Part shown: one piece after another, positions 15,524 to 24,730 of the stretch
Numbering within the stretch: position 1 is the stretch's first letter
Layout of the letters: each line of letters starts with the position of its first letter
Source of the DNA: JAFARE01 sp963777285
GTDB taxonomy: Bacteria > Chloroflexota > Dormibacteria > Aeolococcales > Aeolococcaceae
Reading direction: 5' to 3'
Assembly (NCBI GenBank): GCA_963777285.1
Contig: CAVZPR010000002.1
Location: forward strand, 558,001-622,000
DNA length: 64,000 nucleotides
The notes under the pieces: generated by a model
Told to the model about the DNA's origin: nothing
Databases searched by the model: none
Seen by the model: only the letters and a program-made list of their open reading frames with translations
Made by a program: the position numbers and the translations under genes

Positions 15524-16990
15524 ATGAGCGAGCATGGCGGCCCGATGCGCACGCGCTTCGCACCGTCTCCGACCGGACCGCTGCACTTCGGTTCGGTGCG
15601 CACCGCCCTCTTCGCGTGGCTTGCGGCGCGCCACGATGGCGGTCAATTCCTGCTCCGCATCGAGGACACCGACCAGCAGCGCTACATCCCGGGCAGCGAG
15701 GCGCTGATCGTCGAGACGCTGCGCTGGCTCGGCTTGGAGTGGGACGAGGGGCCGGAGCACGGTGGACCGCACGCGCCCTACGTGCAGTCGGAGCGCACTG
15801 AGATCTACCAGGAGCACGCGGAGACGCTGGCGCGCAGCGGCGCCGCGTACTGGTGCACGTGCAGCCCGGAGCGGCTCGCCGAAATGCGCCAGGCGCAGCG
15901 CGGCGCGTCGCAGGCGACGCGATACGACCGCCGCTGCCTCGACCGTCAGGACGACGTCGCCCGCGAGCGTGTCGCCGGCGCGGCCGCTGTGCTGCGCTTG
16001 CGCATGCCCGACGGCACCACGGAGTGGGACGACCTGGTGCGCGGCCGCGTGGTCTTCGACAACGCCGATGTCGACGACCAGGTGCTGCTCAAGTCGGACG
16101 GCTTCCCCACGTACCACCTCGCGGTCGTCGTCGACGACCACCTGATGGAGATCACGCACGTCATCCGCTCCGAGGAGTGGATTCCGTCGACGCCGAAGCA
16201 CCTCGCCCTGTACCGCGCCCTGGGATGGTCGGCGCCGTGCTTCGCACACGTGCCGGTGGTGCTCGGTCCCGACGGGCTGAAGCTGAGCAAGCGGCGCGGG
16301 GCCCGCAACGTCCTCGAGTACGGCGAGCTGGGCTACCTGCCCAGCGCCGTGGTCAACGCCATGGCGCTGCTGGGCTGGTCGTCCGGGACGGAGGACGAGG
16401 TGTTCACCCTCGAGGACCTGCGCGAGCGATTCTCGCTGGAGCGGATCCACGCGGCGCCGGCCGTGTTCGACCCCAAACGTCTCGACGATCTCAACGGCGT
16501 CCACATCCGGCGCCTGGACACGGAGGAGCTGGTCGAGGCGCTGGAGTTCCACCTCCAGGGCACCAGCAAGGAGACGCGCCGCGCGCTGGTGCCGATGCTC
16601 CGAGAGCGGATGGTCACGCTGACGGACGCGCCGCGTCTCGCGGGGCCGCTGCTGGGCGACCTCGTCTGGCAGCCCGACGTCGAGTTCCCGCCGCGCGGCG
16701 TCGACCCCGGCCTGGCCGCGAAGCTGCTCGACGCGTGCATCACCGCCGTCGAGGCGGGAATGCTCGGCGACCCAGTCGCCCTGCGCGAGCGCCTCGGTGC
16801 CGTCGTGGAAGACGCCGGCGCCAAACCGCGGGTGGCGTTCCGCGTCCTCTACGTCGCGATCCTGGGCAGCCCCGCCGGGCTTCCGGTGTTCGACTCGATG
16901 GCGTTCCTCGGCGCAGACCGGGTGCTGCTGCGGCTGCGCGCAGCCCGTGGGCTGTTGACCAACTCGCCGCCGGCCGCCCCCGCGGGCTAG
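15524..16990 (+). CDS. gltX: Glutamate--tRNA ligase
   Basis: This 488-aa class I synthetase attaches glutamate to tRNA-Glu. The N-terminal motif is RFAPSPTGPLHFGSVRTALF (HIGH equivalent HFGS at 21-24), the KMSKS equivalent is KLSKRRG at about 253-257, and the Glu-specific stretch RIEDTDQQR is present. The C-terminal anticodon-binding region is complete to AAPAG. Length is normal. Two starts are possible, ATG 15524 (MSEHGGPMRT) and ATG 15545 (MRTRFAPSP); the second fits most homologues. A tRNA-Glu(TTC) lies nearby. Confidence 0.97.
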   Translation: MSEHGGPMRTRFAPSPTGPLHFGSVRTALFAWLAARHDGGQFLLRIEDTDQQRYIPGSEALIVETLRWLGLEWDEGPEHGGPHAPYVQSERTEIYQEHAETLARSGAAYWCTCSPERLAEMRQAQRGASQATRYDRRCLDRQDDVARERVAGAAAVLRLRMPDGTTEWDDLVRGRVVFDNADVDDQVLLKSDGFPTYHLAVVVDDHLMEITHVIRSEEWIPSTPKHLALYRALGWSAPCFAHVPVVLGPDGLKLSKRRGARNVLEYGELGYLPSAVVNAMALLGWSSGTEDEVFTLEDLRERFSLERIHAAPAVFDPKRLDDLNGVHIRRLDTEELVEALEFHLQGTSKETRRALVPMLRERMVTLTDAPRLAGPLLGDLVWQPDVEFPPRGVDPGLAAKLLDACITAVEAGMLGDPVALRERLGAVVEDAGAKPRVAFRVLYVAILGSPAGLPVFDSMAFLGADRVLLRLRAARGLLTNSPPAAPAG

Positions 16991-17484
16991 GGGCCGCCCA
17001 GCCCGCGCTCCGCCGCTCCGCGGGCGGCCTGCGGCTCACGGCGGGCGCCCGGGCGGTGCACCGCGCGAGGGCGCGGTGGCCGCGGCCGGGCCGCCGGAGC
17101 GGACGCGCGCAGAGCACGATCTCGGACCGCCGGCGTGGCACCTTCGACTCCGCGGCCGAGCTGCGGCGCGGGGTCGCGCAGGCCGGGGCCTGGCGGTGCG
17201 AACGGAGGCGGGGCAGGCGGCGGCGGGGGCGGCGGCGCGGGGTGCCACCGGTGCACCAGCGCGAGCACGGCCCGGCGGCCGAGGCGCAGGGCGATCCGGT
17301 CGACGCCGGTGGCCCGTACCGCGACGAGCCCGCCGGTGACGAACGCGCTGACCGGGAAGTAGGCGGCGAACAGGGAGAGACCGGCGAGCACGCCGAACGC
17401 GGTGAGTATCGGATGCCGCCGGGCGAAGGATGGCCCTGGGGGAGGTGCCGCCGCGGCGGGGCTGCCGCCGGCTCTCGCTGTCAC
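16987..17484 (-). CDS. Hypothetical protein, one or two TM segments and Pro/Arg-rich tail
   Basis: From GTG 17484 this frame reads a 165-aa protein: a short Ala/Pro-rich head, a hydrophobic region (HPILTAFGVLAGLSLFAAYF then VSAFVTGGLVAV), a segment VDRIALRLGRRAVLALVHRW, then a long proline run (APPPPPPPAPPPF) and an Arg/Pro-rich tail. The upstream extension of this frame is antisense to the GGDEF gene and is not coding. The membrane part looks genuine, but no ribosome-binding site or family supports it. The tail may partly be high-GC shadow. Its stop overlaps the end of gltX by 4 nt. Confidence 0.45.
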   Translation of the reverse strand: MTARAGGSPAAAAPPPGPSFARRHPILTAFGVLAGLSLFAAYFPVSAFVTGGLVAVRATGVDRIALRLGRRAVLALVHRWHPAPPPPPPPAPPPFAPPGPGLRDPAPQLGRGVEGATPAVRDRALRASAPAARPRPPRPRAVHRPGARREPQAARGAAERGLGGP

Positions 17485-17622
17485 GGCGGCAACGTTAGCG
17501 GCGGGCCGCAGACCGGCCGGGGACAAAGCGCCCCAGGCGCCGCTGTCACGCGCCGTCCACAGGTTCGTCGCGGGCCGGAGACAGATCCGTTTCCCGGGGT
17601 CGGAGCCGGGACGATTCGCCTG

Positions 17623-19455
17623 ATGTCGGCAGTCATCCCAGCGCGGGGGACATGGCGGTGGCGCGGCTCGCTGACGGGGGCGCAGCGGCTGATCGCGTTC
17701 GCCACCGCGCTCGGCGCCTGCGGCGTCGTGCTGCTCGCGACCGCGCCCGCAGACCAGGCCACCGCGACGTGGCTCAGCGTCCCCTGGTGGGCCGTGCTGG
17801 TGGCCTGCTACGCCACCAGCGTCGTCTCCGTGCAGCTGCGCGTCTCGGGCTTCGGCACGACGCTCTCGCTCAGCGACATCCCGCTGGCGGTCGGCCTGTT
17901 CACGGTCGAGCCGCGCATCCTCGCAGTCTGCTACGTCGCCGGCGTGCTCGCCGGCAACTGGACCCGGCGCGGCATGCAACCGCTGCTCGACTACAGCCGC
18001 CTGATGCTCGACGTCCTCTACGTCGCGGCAGCGGTGGTGGTGTTCGCTGCGGTCGGACCTGCCCGCGGCGACCCGGCGACGCTGCGCAGCGTCGTGGCAC
18101 TCGTCGCGGCGATGCTGACGGCGGGATGCGTCGTCTCGCCGCTGGCGTTGAGCACGGGAAGCTACCTGTACGCGGGGCGCTTCGACGGTGGAGAGTCGGT
18201 TCGCGCACTGGCGTTGCAGGCCGCCGCCTCGATCACCAGCACGTGCATCGCACTGGTCGGATTGGCGCTCGCGCACACCCGTCCGCTGCTCGCGCTGGCG
18301 CTGCTCCCGCCTGCGGCGTTCGTGCTGCTCGGCCAGCGCGCCGCGGGGGAGACGCGCCGTCGCGCCGACCGAATGGAATTCCTCTACCACACCAACGAGG
18401 TGCTGCACTCCAGCTCGCGCATCGACGAGCGCGCGGGCGAGATGCTGCGCGCCATGGCGGCGACGTTCGGGGTTGCCCGCGCCGAGCTGCTGCTGCTTCC
18501 CGAGGCGCGAGGCGCCGCCATCCGTTTCATCTCGCAGGGCCGGGACGATCGCGCCGAGGTCTCCTCCGCGGAGCTGACGTACGCCGAGCAGGAGACCCTC
18601 AACTTGCTTCGCGACGAACCCGTGCTCACCGCATCGGAGTCCGACGCCGCGTCGCCCGTCGGATTGCTGCTCGCCGAGCGGCACATGCGCTTCGGCACCG
18701 TGGCCGCGCTGCGTGGCCACGAGAAGCTGCGCGGCATGCTGCTGCTGCTCGATCCGCTGCACGGCGATCTGGCACCCGCCGGACAGGAGCGCAACCTCCT
18801 CCTCGCCGTGTCGTCGCAGATCAGCGCCGCCTTCGAGAACGGACAGCTCGCCGGCGCCATCCGGGCCATGAGCGCGGAGAAGGACGAGCTCACGCGACGC
18901 GCCTTCTACGACCCGCTGACGCAGATCCCCAACCGTGCCCTCTTCCTCGACACCGTCAGCAAGGCGTTCACGCGCATGCCCGACACGCGCCGCGCGCTGG
19001 CCCTGATGTTCATCGACCTCGACGGGTTCAAGCAGATCAACGACACGCACGGCCATGCGATGGGTGACGAGGTGCTCAACGGCATCGCGGCGCGGCTCCG
19101 TGCGCAGATCCGCAAGCTCGACATGGTCGCGCGCCTCGGCGGCGACGAGTTCGGCATCCTCATCAACGGCATGCGCAATCCCACCGACGCGCCCTTCGTG
19201 GCGCGGCGCATCGTGGCCATCCTGCACTCTCCGCTGCAGATCGACGGCCAGGTGGTGTGTGTGGGCGGCAGCGTCGGCGTCACCGTGGTCGACGACCCGC
19301 TCTCGCCGCTCACCCCCGATGAGGCGCTGCGCCGCGCCGACATGGCGATGTACCTGGCCAAGCGTCAGGGCAAGAACCGCTACGTCATCTTCGACAACCG
19401 CTCGCGCGACACGGTGATCGCGGCTGCACCCGAGGTGCTGGCGAATACCATGTGA
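17623..19455 (+). CDS. Membrane-anchored GAF-GGDEF diguanylate cyclase
   Basis: This 610-aa protein starts at ATG 17623. Residues 20-235 hold about six to seven membrane segments (MASE-like sensor). Residues 260-430 form a GAF-like domain. The GGDEF domain follows (DPLTQIPNRALFLDTVSKAF), with an intact active site LGGDEFGIL at 506-510. An inhibitory I-site RxxD (RKLD) lies five residues upstream, so product inhibition by c-di-GMP is likely. No EAL domain is present. The protein should make c-di-GMP in response to an unknown signal. thiD starts 3 nt after its stop. The longer frame extending back into gltX is a shadow. Confidence 0.92.
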   Translation: MSAVIPARGTWRWRGSLTGAQRLIAFATALGACGVVLLATAPADQATATWLSVPWWAVLVACYATSVVSVQLRVSGFGTTLSLSDIPLAVGLFTVEPRILAVCYVAGVLAGNWTRRGMQPLLDYSRLMLDVLYVAAAVVVFAAVGPARGDPATLRSVVALVAAMLTAGCVVSPLALSTGSYLYAGRFDGGESVRALALQAAASITSTCIALVGLALAHTRPLLALALLPPAAFVLLGQRAAGETRRRADRMEFLYHTNEVLHSSSRIDERAGEMLRAMAATFGVARAELLLLPEARGAAIRFISQGRDDRAEVSSAELTYAEQETLNLLRDEPVLTASESDAASPVGLLLAERHMRFGTVAALRGHEKLRGMLLLLDPLHGDLAPAGQERNLLLAVSSQISAAFENGQLAGAIRAMSAEKDELTRRAFYDPLTQIPNRALFLDTVSKAFTRMPDTRRALALMFIDLDGFKQINDTHGHAMGDEVLNGIAARLRAQIRKLDMVARLGGDEFGILINGMRNPTDAPFVARRIVAILHSPLQIDGQVVCVGGSVGVTVVDDPLSPLTPDEALRRADMAMYLAKRQGKNRYVIFDNRSRDTVIAAAPEVLANTM

Positions 19456-19458
19456 GCG

Positions 19459-20235
19459 ATGCGCACGCCGCGGTGTCTCACCGTCGCGGCGTCGGACTCC
19501 GGCGGCGGCGCCGGGATCCAGGCGGACTTGCGCGCCTTCGCCGCTGCCGGCTGCTTCGGCGCCAGCGTCGTGGTGGCGGTCACGGCGCAGAACACCGTCG
19601 CGCTGACCGCGCTCCACGAGGTCCCGCCCCAGGTCGTCGACGCGCAGCTCGAGGTGGTGCTCGACGACATCGACGTCGACGCGGTGAAGACCGGCGCGCT
19701 GGTCTCGGCGACGATCGTCGAGGTCGTGGCAGGGAGGCTTCGCGGCCGCCACCTGCCGCTGGTGGTGGACCCCGTCGGCTTCGCCTCAACCGGCGCCCGG
19801 CTGGCGACGCCCGAGGCGGTCGAGGCGATGGTGGCGCTGCTGTTTCCGCTGGCCACGGTGGTCACCCCGAATCTCACCGAGGCCGCCGTGCTGGCGGGGG
19901 CGCCGGGCAGCCGCCGGGAGATGGCCGAGCGCATCGCCGCCCGCGGTGCCCGCGCCGTGCTGGTGACGGGCGGGCACGGCGAGCCGGTCGACCACCTGCT
20001 CATCGGCGAGCGCCACCTGGAGATCCCGGTGCAGCGCGTCGAGTTGGGCGCCACACACGGCTCGGGGTGCACCCACTCCGCGGTGCTGACCGCGGAGCTG
20101 GCCAAAGGCCGCTCGCTGGAGGACGCGGCCGTCACCGCCGCCGCTGTGACCGCGGCAGCGGTCTCCCGCGGCTTGGCCGACGTCGGCGCCGGCGACGGAC
20201 CGGTGGACGTGCTCGACCTGGCCGCGCGACGCTAG
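19459..20235 (+). CDS. thiD: Hydroxymethylpyrimidine/phosphomethylpyrimidine kinase
   Basis: This 258-aa ribokinase-fold enzyme phosphorylates HMP and HMP-P in thiamine biosynthesis. Diagnostic features are SDSGGGAGIQADLRAFAA near the N-terminus, VVDPVGFASTGARL, TPNLTEAAVLAG and the anion-hole/catalytic cysteine in THGSGCTHSA (C204). Length is standard and no fusion to thiE is present. It starts 3 nt after the GGDEF gene, so it is probably co-transcribed. No other thiamine genes are in the window. Confidence 0.95.
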   Translation: MRTPRCLTVAASDSGGGAGIQADLRAFAAAGCFGASVVVAVTAQNTVALTALHEVPPQVVDAQLEVVLDDIDVDAVKTGALVSATIVEVVAGRLRGRHLPLVVDPVGFASTGARLATPEAVEAMVALLFPLATVVTPNLTEAAVLAGAPGSRREMAERIAARGARAVLVTGGHGEPVDHLLIGERHLEIPVQRVELGATHGSGCTHSAVLTAELAKGRSLEDAAVTAAAVTAAAVSRGLADVGAGDGPVDVLDLAARR

Positions 20236-20846
20236 GGCGGGGAGCTCCAGCGCCGCCGCACCACGATCGCCAGCCCCACGAGGCAGCCGAGGTCGGCGAG
20301 GAGCAGCGCCGGTCCTGGCTCGAGTCCGTCGCCGAAGGTCAGCCCCGCGACGGGGCTGAGCGGCTCGATCGGGGGGATGCGCACGCCCGCCAGGCCGAGG
20401 CCACCTGCGGCTGCATGCGACTGCGACAGCGGCGCGAAGGGAGATGGGTCGGCCGCTGCGCGCACCGGCTGGCGCGAAGCGGATGCAGACCCGCCTCCGG
20501 ACGCGCGGCTCGCGGGCGCGGCCGCTGCTGCGGGGCCGGTCGGGGCCGGGACCGCCGGCACGGGCGCGGCGCTGGGTTGCGGCGCCGCCGTCGCGGTGGT
20601 TCCGAGCGTGGGAGCCGGGTCGGCGCTGGGTGCCGGATCCATCCCTCCGTCGGTGGGGGCGCCCTGGCCGGTCGGGGCGGGAGTCGCCTCGGCGGTGGGC
20701 GCGGGCGTGCCGCTCGGGGAAGGCGTCGGCGGCGGCAGGTGGCGGCGGTGGTGGGCCTGCTGCAGCAGCGGCGACGTCGCCGCGTCCACACGGGTGGCGG
20801 TGGTTGCGGCCAGCGCGGCGCAGGACACCAGGGCGAGCGCGAACAT
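20232..20846 (-). CDS. Secreted/anchored Ala-Pro-Thr-rich protein
   Basis: Starting at ATG 20846 the protein (204 aa) begins with a signal peptide (MFALALVSCAALAATTAT). A long low-complexity Pro/Ala/Thr/Ser region follows (TPAPTAEATPAPTGQGAP style), then a C-terminal membrane anchor LLLADLGCLVGLAIVV with RRR behind it. This layout fits a cell-surface stalk exposed outside and anchored at the C-terminus; no LPxTG motif is seen. It is convergent with thiD, overlapping by 4 nt. Upstream codons to 20939 are less likely starts because they precede the signal peptide. Confidence 0.6.
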   Translation of the reverse strand: MFALALVSCAALAATTATRVDAATSPLLQQAHHRRHLPPPTPSPSGTPAPTAEATPAPTGQGAPTDGGMDPAPSADPAPTLGTTATAAPQPSAAPVPAVPAPTGPAAAAAPASRASGGGSASASRQPVRAAADPSPFAPLSQSHAAAGGLGLAGVRIPPIEPLSPVAGLTFGDGLEPGPALLLADLGCLVGLAIVVRRRWSSPP

Positions 20847-21022
20847 CTCGAGCGCACGTCCACCCCGTCCGCTCCTTGTTCCCCTGCTAGTCCCCAGCAA
20901 GAACACGGCGCCATCAGTGTCGCCGCGCCGCGGCCGCACGGATCGCCCATCGGCGCTTCGCGACGCGGCTTCACCAGGCCGCGATGCGGACGCCGTTCAG
21001 GATGTTGCGACCGGCAGACCTC

Positions 21023-21451
21023 TCAGCGGCGGTGCGCCGAGGTCACGTTGCGGAAGCGGCGCACGATTTCCGGGAGCAGGTTGACCGCCACCACCGGGTG
21101 GGCAAGCAGGAACTGCCGGAACTGGTTCACCGGCAGCGTCACGCAGCGCAGCTGCGTGTCCGCTCGCACGGACGCGGTGCGCGGACCGCCGTCGAGGGCC
21201 GCCACCTCGCCGAAGAAGTCGCCGGGGCCAAGCGTGGCGATCACGTTGCCGTCGATGATCACCGAGGCGGTGCCGTCCAGGATGATGAAGAACTCGGGCC
21301 CCTGCATCCCCTCGGTGAGGATGCCGTGGCCGGCGAGGTATGTGGCGTCGTCGAAGCGCGACACGACGTCCTGCAGCTCCTGCCTGCTGACGTCGCGGAA
21401 GAGCTGCATCCTTTCCAGCGTGGGGATCACGTCCTCGCGCGTGGTGGCCAT
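21023..21451 (-). CDS. Cyclic-nucleotide-binding domain protein
   Basis: This 142-aa protein is a single CRP/CAP-type sensor domain without a DNA-binding domain. The phosphate-binding cassette is intact: GPGDFFGEVAALDGGPRTAS, including the conserved Glu and Arg. The N-terminal helix reads MQLFRDVSRQELQDVV. Such stand-alone domains act as small cAMP- or cGMP-responsive modules, for example partners of transporters or enzymes. It lies 63 bp downstream of the NRAMP-type transporter gene on the same strand, and a regulatory link is possible but unproven. Confidence 0.85.
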   Translation of the reverse strand: MATTREDVIPTLERMQLFRDVSRQELQDVVSRFDDATYLAGHGILTEGMQGPEFFIILDGTASVIIDGNVIATLGPGDFFGEVAALDGGPRTASVRADTQLRCVTLPVNQFRQFLLAHPVVAVNLLPEIVRRFRNVTSAHRR

Positions 21452-21514
21452 CTGATCATCCCTCCGTGGCTGGTGCTGGTGGAGTGTATCTGCGCCGCAG
21501 GGGCGCCCGCGGCG

Positions 21515-23149
21515 TCAGTGGCCGGTGGCCAGCTCCACCGCCTTGACCAGCAGCAGCAGCACCGCGACCACCAGGTAGCTGCTCAGCGCGTACAGCGCCA
21601 CCTGCCGGCCGCGCGACGCCGCCGGCCGCGAGAGCAGCGCCAGCGGTGGCATGCGCCACGTTTCCCGCTCCTGGCGGCCCGGCGGCGCTGTCGCCGCCCG
21701 GTGCGAGCGCATCGAGACCACGGCGATGCCCACCACCGCGACCGCGAGAGCCGGCACCAGCACCCGCATCAGCGCGCTCACATCGAGCGCTGGATAGATC
21801 GTGGTCACGACCAGCGTCATCGAGAGCGCGAGCAGCACCGCGAGGATGACCGCCGCCAGCGCGTTGAGCCACTCGCGGTTGACCCACGGCCCCAGGATGT
21901 CACGGTCGTTGCACAGCATGAGTGCGAAGAGGATCGCTCCCGGGAGCAACAAGCCGGCCAGCGCCTGCACCGCGGTGGTGAACAGGCCCAACGGCGCGTT
22001 CGGGATGAGAACGATTCCCGCAGCGACCGCGACCAGCGCGGTGAAGCTCGCGTAGAACGGCTTCGCCTCACGCCAGGAGCGATGCAGCGAGTTGCGGATC
22101 CCGAATGCGTCGCCGAATGCATACGAAGTGGCCAGCGTCACCGCGCTCGCGCCGATGATCGATGCGTCGATGAGCACCACGGCGAAGATGGCGCCCAGCG
22201 CGTTGCCGCCGTGTCGCGCCAGGCCCCGCGCGACCGTCTCGCCGTTGACGTAGTTGCCTGCATCGGCGGTGCCGTGGAATGCTGCGGCTGCGGCCAGCAT
22301 GATCGCCGCGGCACCGATCACCACCACGAACGCGCCGACCACCGTGTCGGTGCGCTCGTACGCGATCCAGCGCGGCGTGATGCGCTTGTCGACCACGTTG
22401 GACTGCTGGAAGAACAGTTGCCACGGCGTGACCGTCGTACCCACGACCGCGATGACGAGCAGGATCGCGTTGCCGCTCAGGCCGCCCTGGATGCCGGGAA
22501 CGAAGAGGTCGTGCGCGGCCACGCCCCATGACGGCCGGCTGAGCACCGCCAAGGGGATCACCAGCAGGTTGCTGACGATGAAGACGAACATGAGCCGTTC
22601 CCATGTCTGGAACTGGCCACTCACCGTGATGGCGACGAGCAGCACGGCGACGACCGGCACCGCAACGAGCGGTGTCAGGCCGAAGTACTCGGCGCCGAGC
22701 GCCACACCCACGAACTCGGTGGCCAGCGTGAGGAAGTTGAGCAGGAAGAGTCCGGACACGGAGTAGAGGCCCCACAGCTTGCCGAAGCGTTCGAAGATGA
22801 GCCGCGCGTGGCCCACGCCGGTGACCGCGCCGAGGCGCACCACCATCTCCTGGTTGACGATGAGCACCGGGACGAGCAGCAGCAGCGTCCACAGCAGGCT
22901 GGTGCCGTAGTTCTGCCCCGCCTGTGCGTACGTGGCCACACCGCCCGCGTCGTTGTCACCGACCATGACGATGAGTCCCGGGCCCATGATCGCCGCCAGC
23001 GCCAGCAGCCGCTGCCGCCATGTGCGCTGCGTGGCGCGCTCTCCCTGACGGATGGTGCCGAACGCGCCGCGGATGTCACCGGCGCGCGCATCGTCGAGCA
23101 CCGCCGTGGCGCCTCCGCGAGCCGGGCTGCGAACCTTCTCGTCGACCAA
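21515..23149 (-). CDS. NRAMP/SLC11-family divalent metal transporter, atypical metal site
   Basis: This 544-aa membrane protein with about 11-12 helices has the SLC11 fold. In helix 1 the canonical DPGN motif reads DNDAGG (VMVGDNDAGGVATYAQAG). In helix 6 the metal-coordinating MPH motif reads TPW (GTTVTPWQLFFQQS), so the selectivity methionine is missing. Loss of that Met is a hallmark of the Mg-transporting NRMT branch rather than Mn/Fe NRAMPs, so Mg is a reasonable substrate guess. The start is TTG 23149, with GGAGGT 6 nt upstream. It follows a gene for an MgtE-type sensor protein, which strengthens the Mg idea. Confidence 0.88.
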   Translation of the reverse strand: MVDEKVRSPARGGATAVLDDARAGDIRGAFGTIRQGERATQRTWRQRLLALAAIMGPGLIVMVGDNDAGGVATYAQAGQNYGTSLLWTLLLLVPVLIVNQEMVVRLGAVTGVGHARLIFERFGKLWGLYSVSGLFLLNFLTLATEFVGVALGAEYFGLTPLVAVPVVAVLLVAITVSGQFQTWERLMFVFIVSNLLVIPLAVLSRPSWGVAAHDLFVPGIQGGLSGNAILLVIAVVGTTVTPWQLFFQQSNVVDKRITPRWIAYERTDTVVGAFVVVIGAAAIMLAAAAAFHGTADAGNYVNGETVARGLARHGGNALGAIFAVVLIDASIIGASAVTLATSYAFGDAFGIRNSLHRSWREAKPFYASFTALVAVAAGIVLIPNAPLGLFTTAVQALAGLLLPGAILFALMLCNDRDILGPWVNREWLNALAAVILAVLLALSMTLVVTTIYPALDVSALMRVLVPALAVAVVGIAVVSMRSHRAATAPPGRQERETWRMPPLALLSRPAASRGRQVALYALSSYLVVAVLLLLVKAVELATGH

Positions 23150-23181
23150 GTCGGACCTCCCACCGTCGCTGATGGCAAGGC

Positions 23182-23200
23182 TGAGCGGGGCGTCCGCTCA
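23182..23200 (-). promoter_or_regulatory. Perfect 7-bp hairpin before the transporter start
   Basis: TGAGCGG-5 nt-CCGCTCA forms a perfect stem 33 nt upstream of the TTG start, in a 195-nt leader between the MgtE-N/CBS gene and the transporter. It may be an intergenic processing or regulatory structure. I could not match the leader to a known Mg- or Mn-riboswitch. Confidence 0.35.
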
Positions 23201-23344
23201 GGAGGTCACGTGCTGCGACCCCTCCGTGCGGGCGCGCCCCGACGTTGCCGGGAACGGGGACTGCCGTCGCCGTCCATGCACACCTCAGCAACGCCCGGCC
23301 GTCAGAGCGCATCCGAGCCGGGGAACGGCCGGCGGGCTCCGGCC

Positions 23345-24730
23345 TCATCCGCGCGCGGCGCGAACTCTCCTCGCCTCTCGATCTCGATGCGGCTCTGCCC
23401 GCGGACAGTGTACCTCGCGCTTTCCGCGCCTCTCGCACAGCGTCAGTCGGGGTCGGCCTCCGACCGCCGTCGCCACGAGTTCGGGCAGCATCGCCTCGAG
23501 CACGTCGTCGACGGAGATGACGCCGACGACGCGATCCTCGGCGTCGACGACCGGCGCGACCGTGAGGTTGTAGTCGGCCATGAGACGCGCCACCTCGGGG
23601 AAGTCGTCACCCACTTCCACCGACACCTTGCCGCGCTGTGCGTGCGCCACCACGTGCTCGTCCGGCTGCGCGCGCAGCAGCGTGACCAGGGGAGCCGCGC
23701 CGACCAGCTTGCCGTCGCCGTCGACGACGAAGACGTCGGCGGACTGCTGCGCCGACGCGCTTGCGGTGCGCACCGCGTCGAGCGCTTCGGCGACGGTCGC
23801 CGACTGCTGCACCGAGACGTAGTCGGGGTTCATCAGACCGCCGGCGCTGTCGGCGTTGTAGCTGAGCAGCGCGCGCACCTTGGCCTGGTGCGCCGGCGGC
23901 AGCAGCGCCAGGATCGGGGCGCGCCGGTCCTGGTCCAGCTCCGTGATCAGGTCGGCCGCGTCGTCTGCCGCCATGCCCGCCAGCACCGCGGCCGCCTCGG
24001 TGTCGGATCGCTGGCGCAGGAACTCCACCTGATGCTCGGTGTTCAGCTCTTCGAAGACGTCCGCTTCGAGCTCCGGGTCGGCGTGCACCGCGGTGATGAT
24101 CTCCTCGCCCTCGTCGTGCGATGCGTGCTCCACGATGTCGGCGATCTGCGCCGGGTGCAGCATGCGCAGGCGCCGCAGCGGCATCAGCAGACGCGACGTG
24201 GGCACGTGGCGCACGAACGGCTCCACGTTCATCCAGTCGACGAACGCGCGCGTGTCGTGCGCGCCGCGGCGCATCGGAGCGGGCAGCAGCCGCCGCAGAA
24301 GACCGCGCGAGCTGGCGTCGACGCCGACCACACGCCAGGCGCCGCGCACCACCGCGAGCTCGATGTCATGCGCGTTGATGAGCCGTCCGCTCTCGACGCT
24401 GATCATCCGCCGCGACAGCACGTCCTCGCGCAGCAGCACCTCACCCTGGCGGCGCTCGAAGCGCAGCAGGCTCAATGTCTCGCCGGTGAGCGACACGCTG
24501 CCGGGCTTCATCTCGCCCACGCGGTCGCGGGGCACGAACAGGAGACGGCCGGCGATGCGGCCGAGGAGGCCGGTGAGCGGCGGGTAGCCGCTGTCGGCGA
24601 GCCGCACGATGACGTCGTCGACCCTGCCGAGGGGTTCGCCGGCGCGGTCGACCAGACGGCTGCCCAGGACGTCGCGCAGCCAGAGGCGGGCGGCGGGCAC
24701 CGCCACCTCGCGGGCGCGTGAGACGGCCAT
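23345..24730 (-). CDS. PRC-barrel/MgtE-N/CBS-pair magnesium-sensor-like protein
   Basis: This 461-aa soluble protein from ATG 24730 has a PRC-barrel (about 12-90, WLRDVLGSRLVDRAGEPLG), an MgtE N-terminal superhelical domain (about 205-315, PAQIADIVEHASHDEGEEI) and the canonical linker SAGGLMNPDYVSV leading into a CBS pair (about 320-440, ending VISVDDVLEAMLPELV). In MgtE channels these domains sense cytosolic Mg, but here there is no membrane domain at all. The gene lies just upstream of the NRAMP-type transporter on the same strand, suggesting a split sensor/transporter system. Upstream in-frame codons to 24814 are possible but less likely. Confidence 0.88.
   Translation of the reverse strand: MAVSRAREVAVPAARLWLRDVLGSRLVDRAGEPLGRVDDVIVRLADSGYPPLTGLLGRIAGRLLFVPRDRVGEMKPGSVSLTGETLSLLRFERRQGEVLLREDVLSRRMISVESGRLINAHDIELAVVRGAWRVVGVDASSRGLLRRLLPAPMRRGAHDTRAFVDWMNVEPFVRHVPTSRLLMPLRRLRMLHPAQIADIVEHASHDEGEEIITAVHADPELEADVFEELNTEHQVEFLRQRSDTEAAAVLAGMAADDAADLITELDQDRRAPILALLPPAHQAKVRALLSYNADSAGGLMNPDYVSVQQSATVAEALDAVRTASASAQQSADVFVVDGDGKLVGAAPLVTLLRAQPDEHVVAHAQRGKVSVEVGDDFPEVARLMADYNLTVAPVVDAEDRVVGVISVDDVLEAMLPELVATAVGGRPRLTLCERRGKREVHCPRAEPHRDREARRVRAARG

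Noticed and set aside
15853..19752. Very long open frames (over 900 codons) on both strands across gltX and the GGDEF gene
   Set aside because: They are high-GC shadows. The recognisable domains lie in shorter frames with proper starts at 15524, 17623 and 17484 (minus).
23150..23344. Leader upstream of the NRAMP-type gene as an M-box (Mg) or yybP-ykoY (Mn) riboswitch
   Set aside because: The conserved core blocks of either riboswitch could not be found on the minus strand; only a 7-bp hairpin and general GC stems are present.
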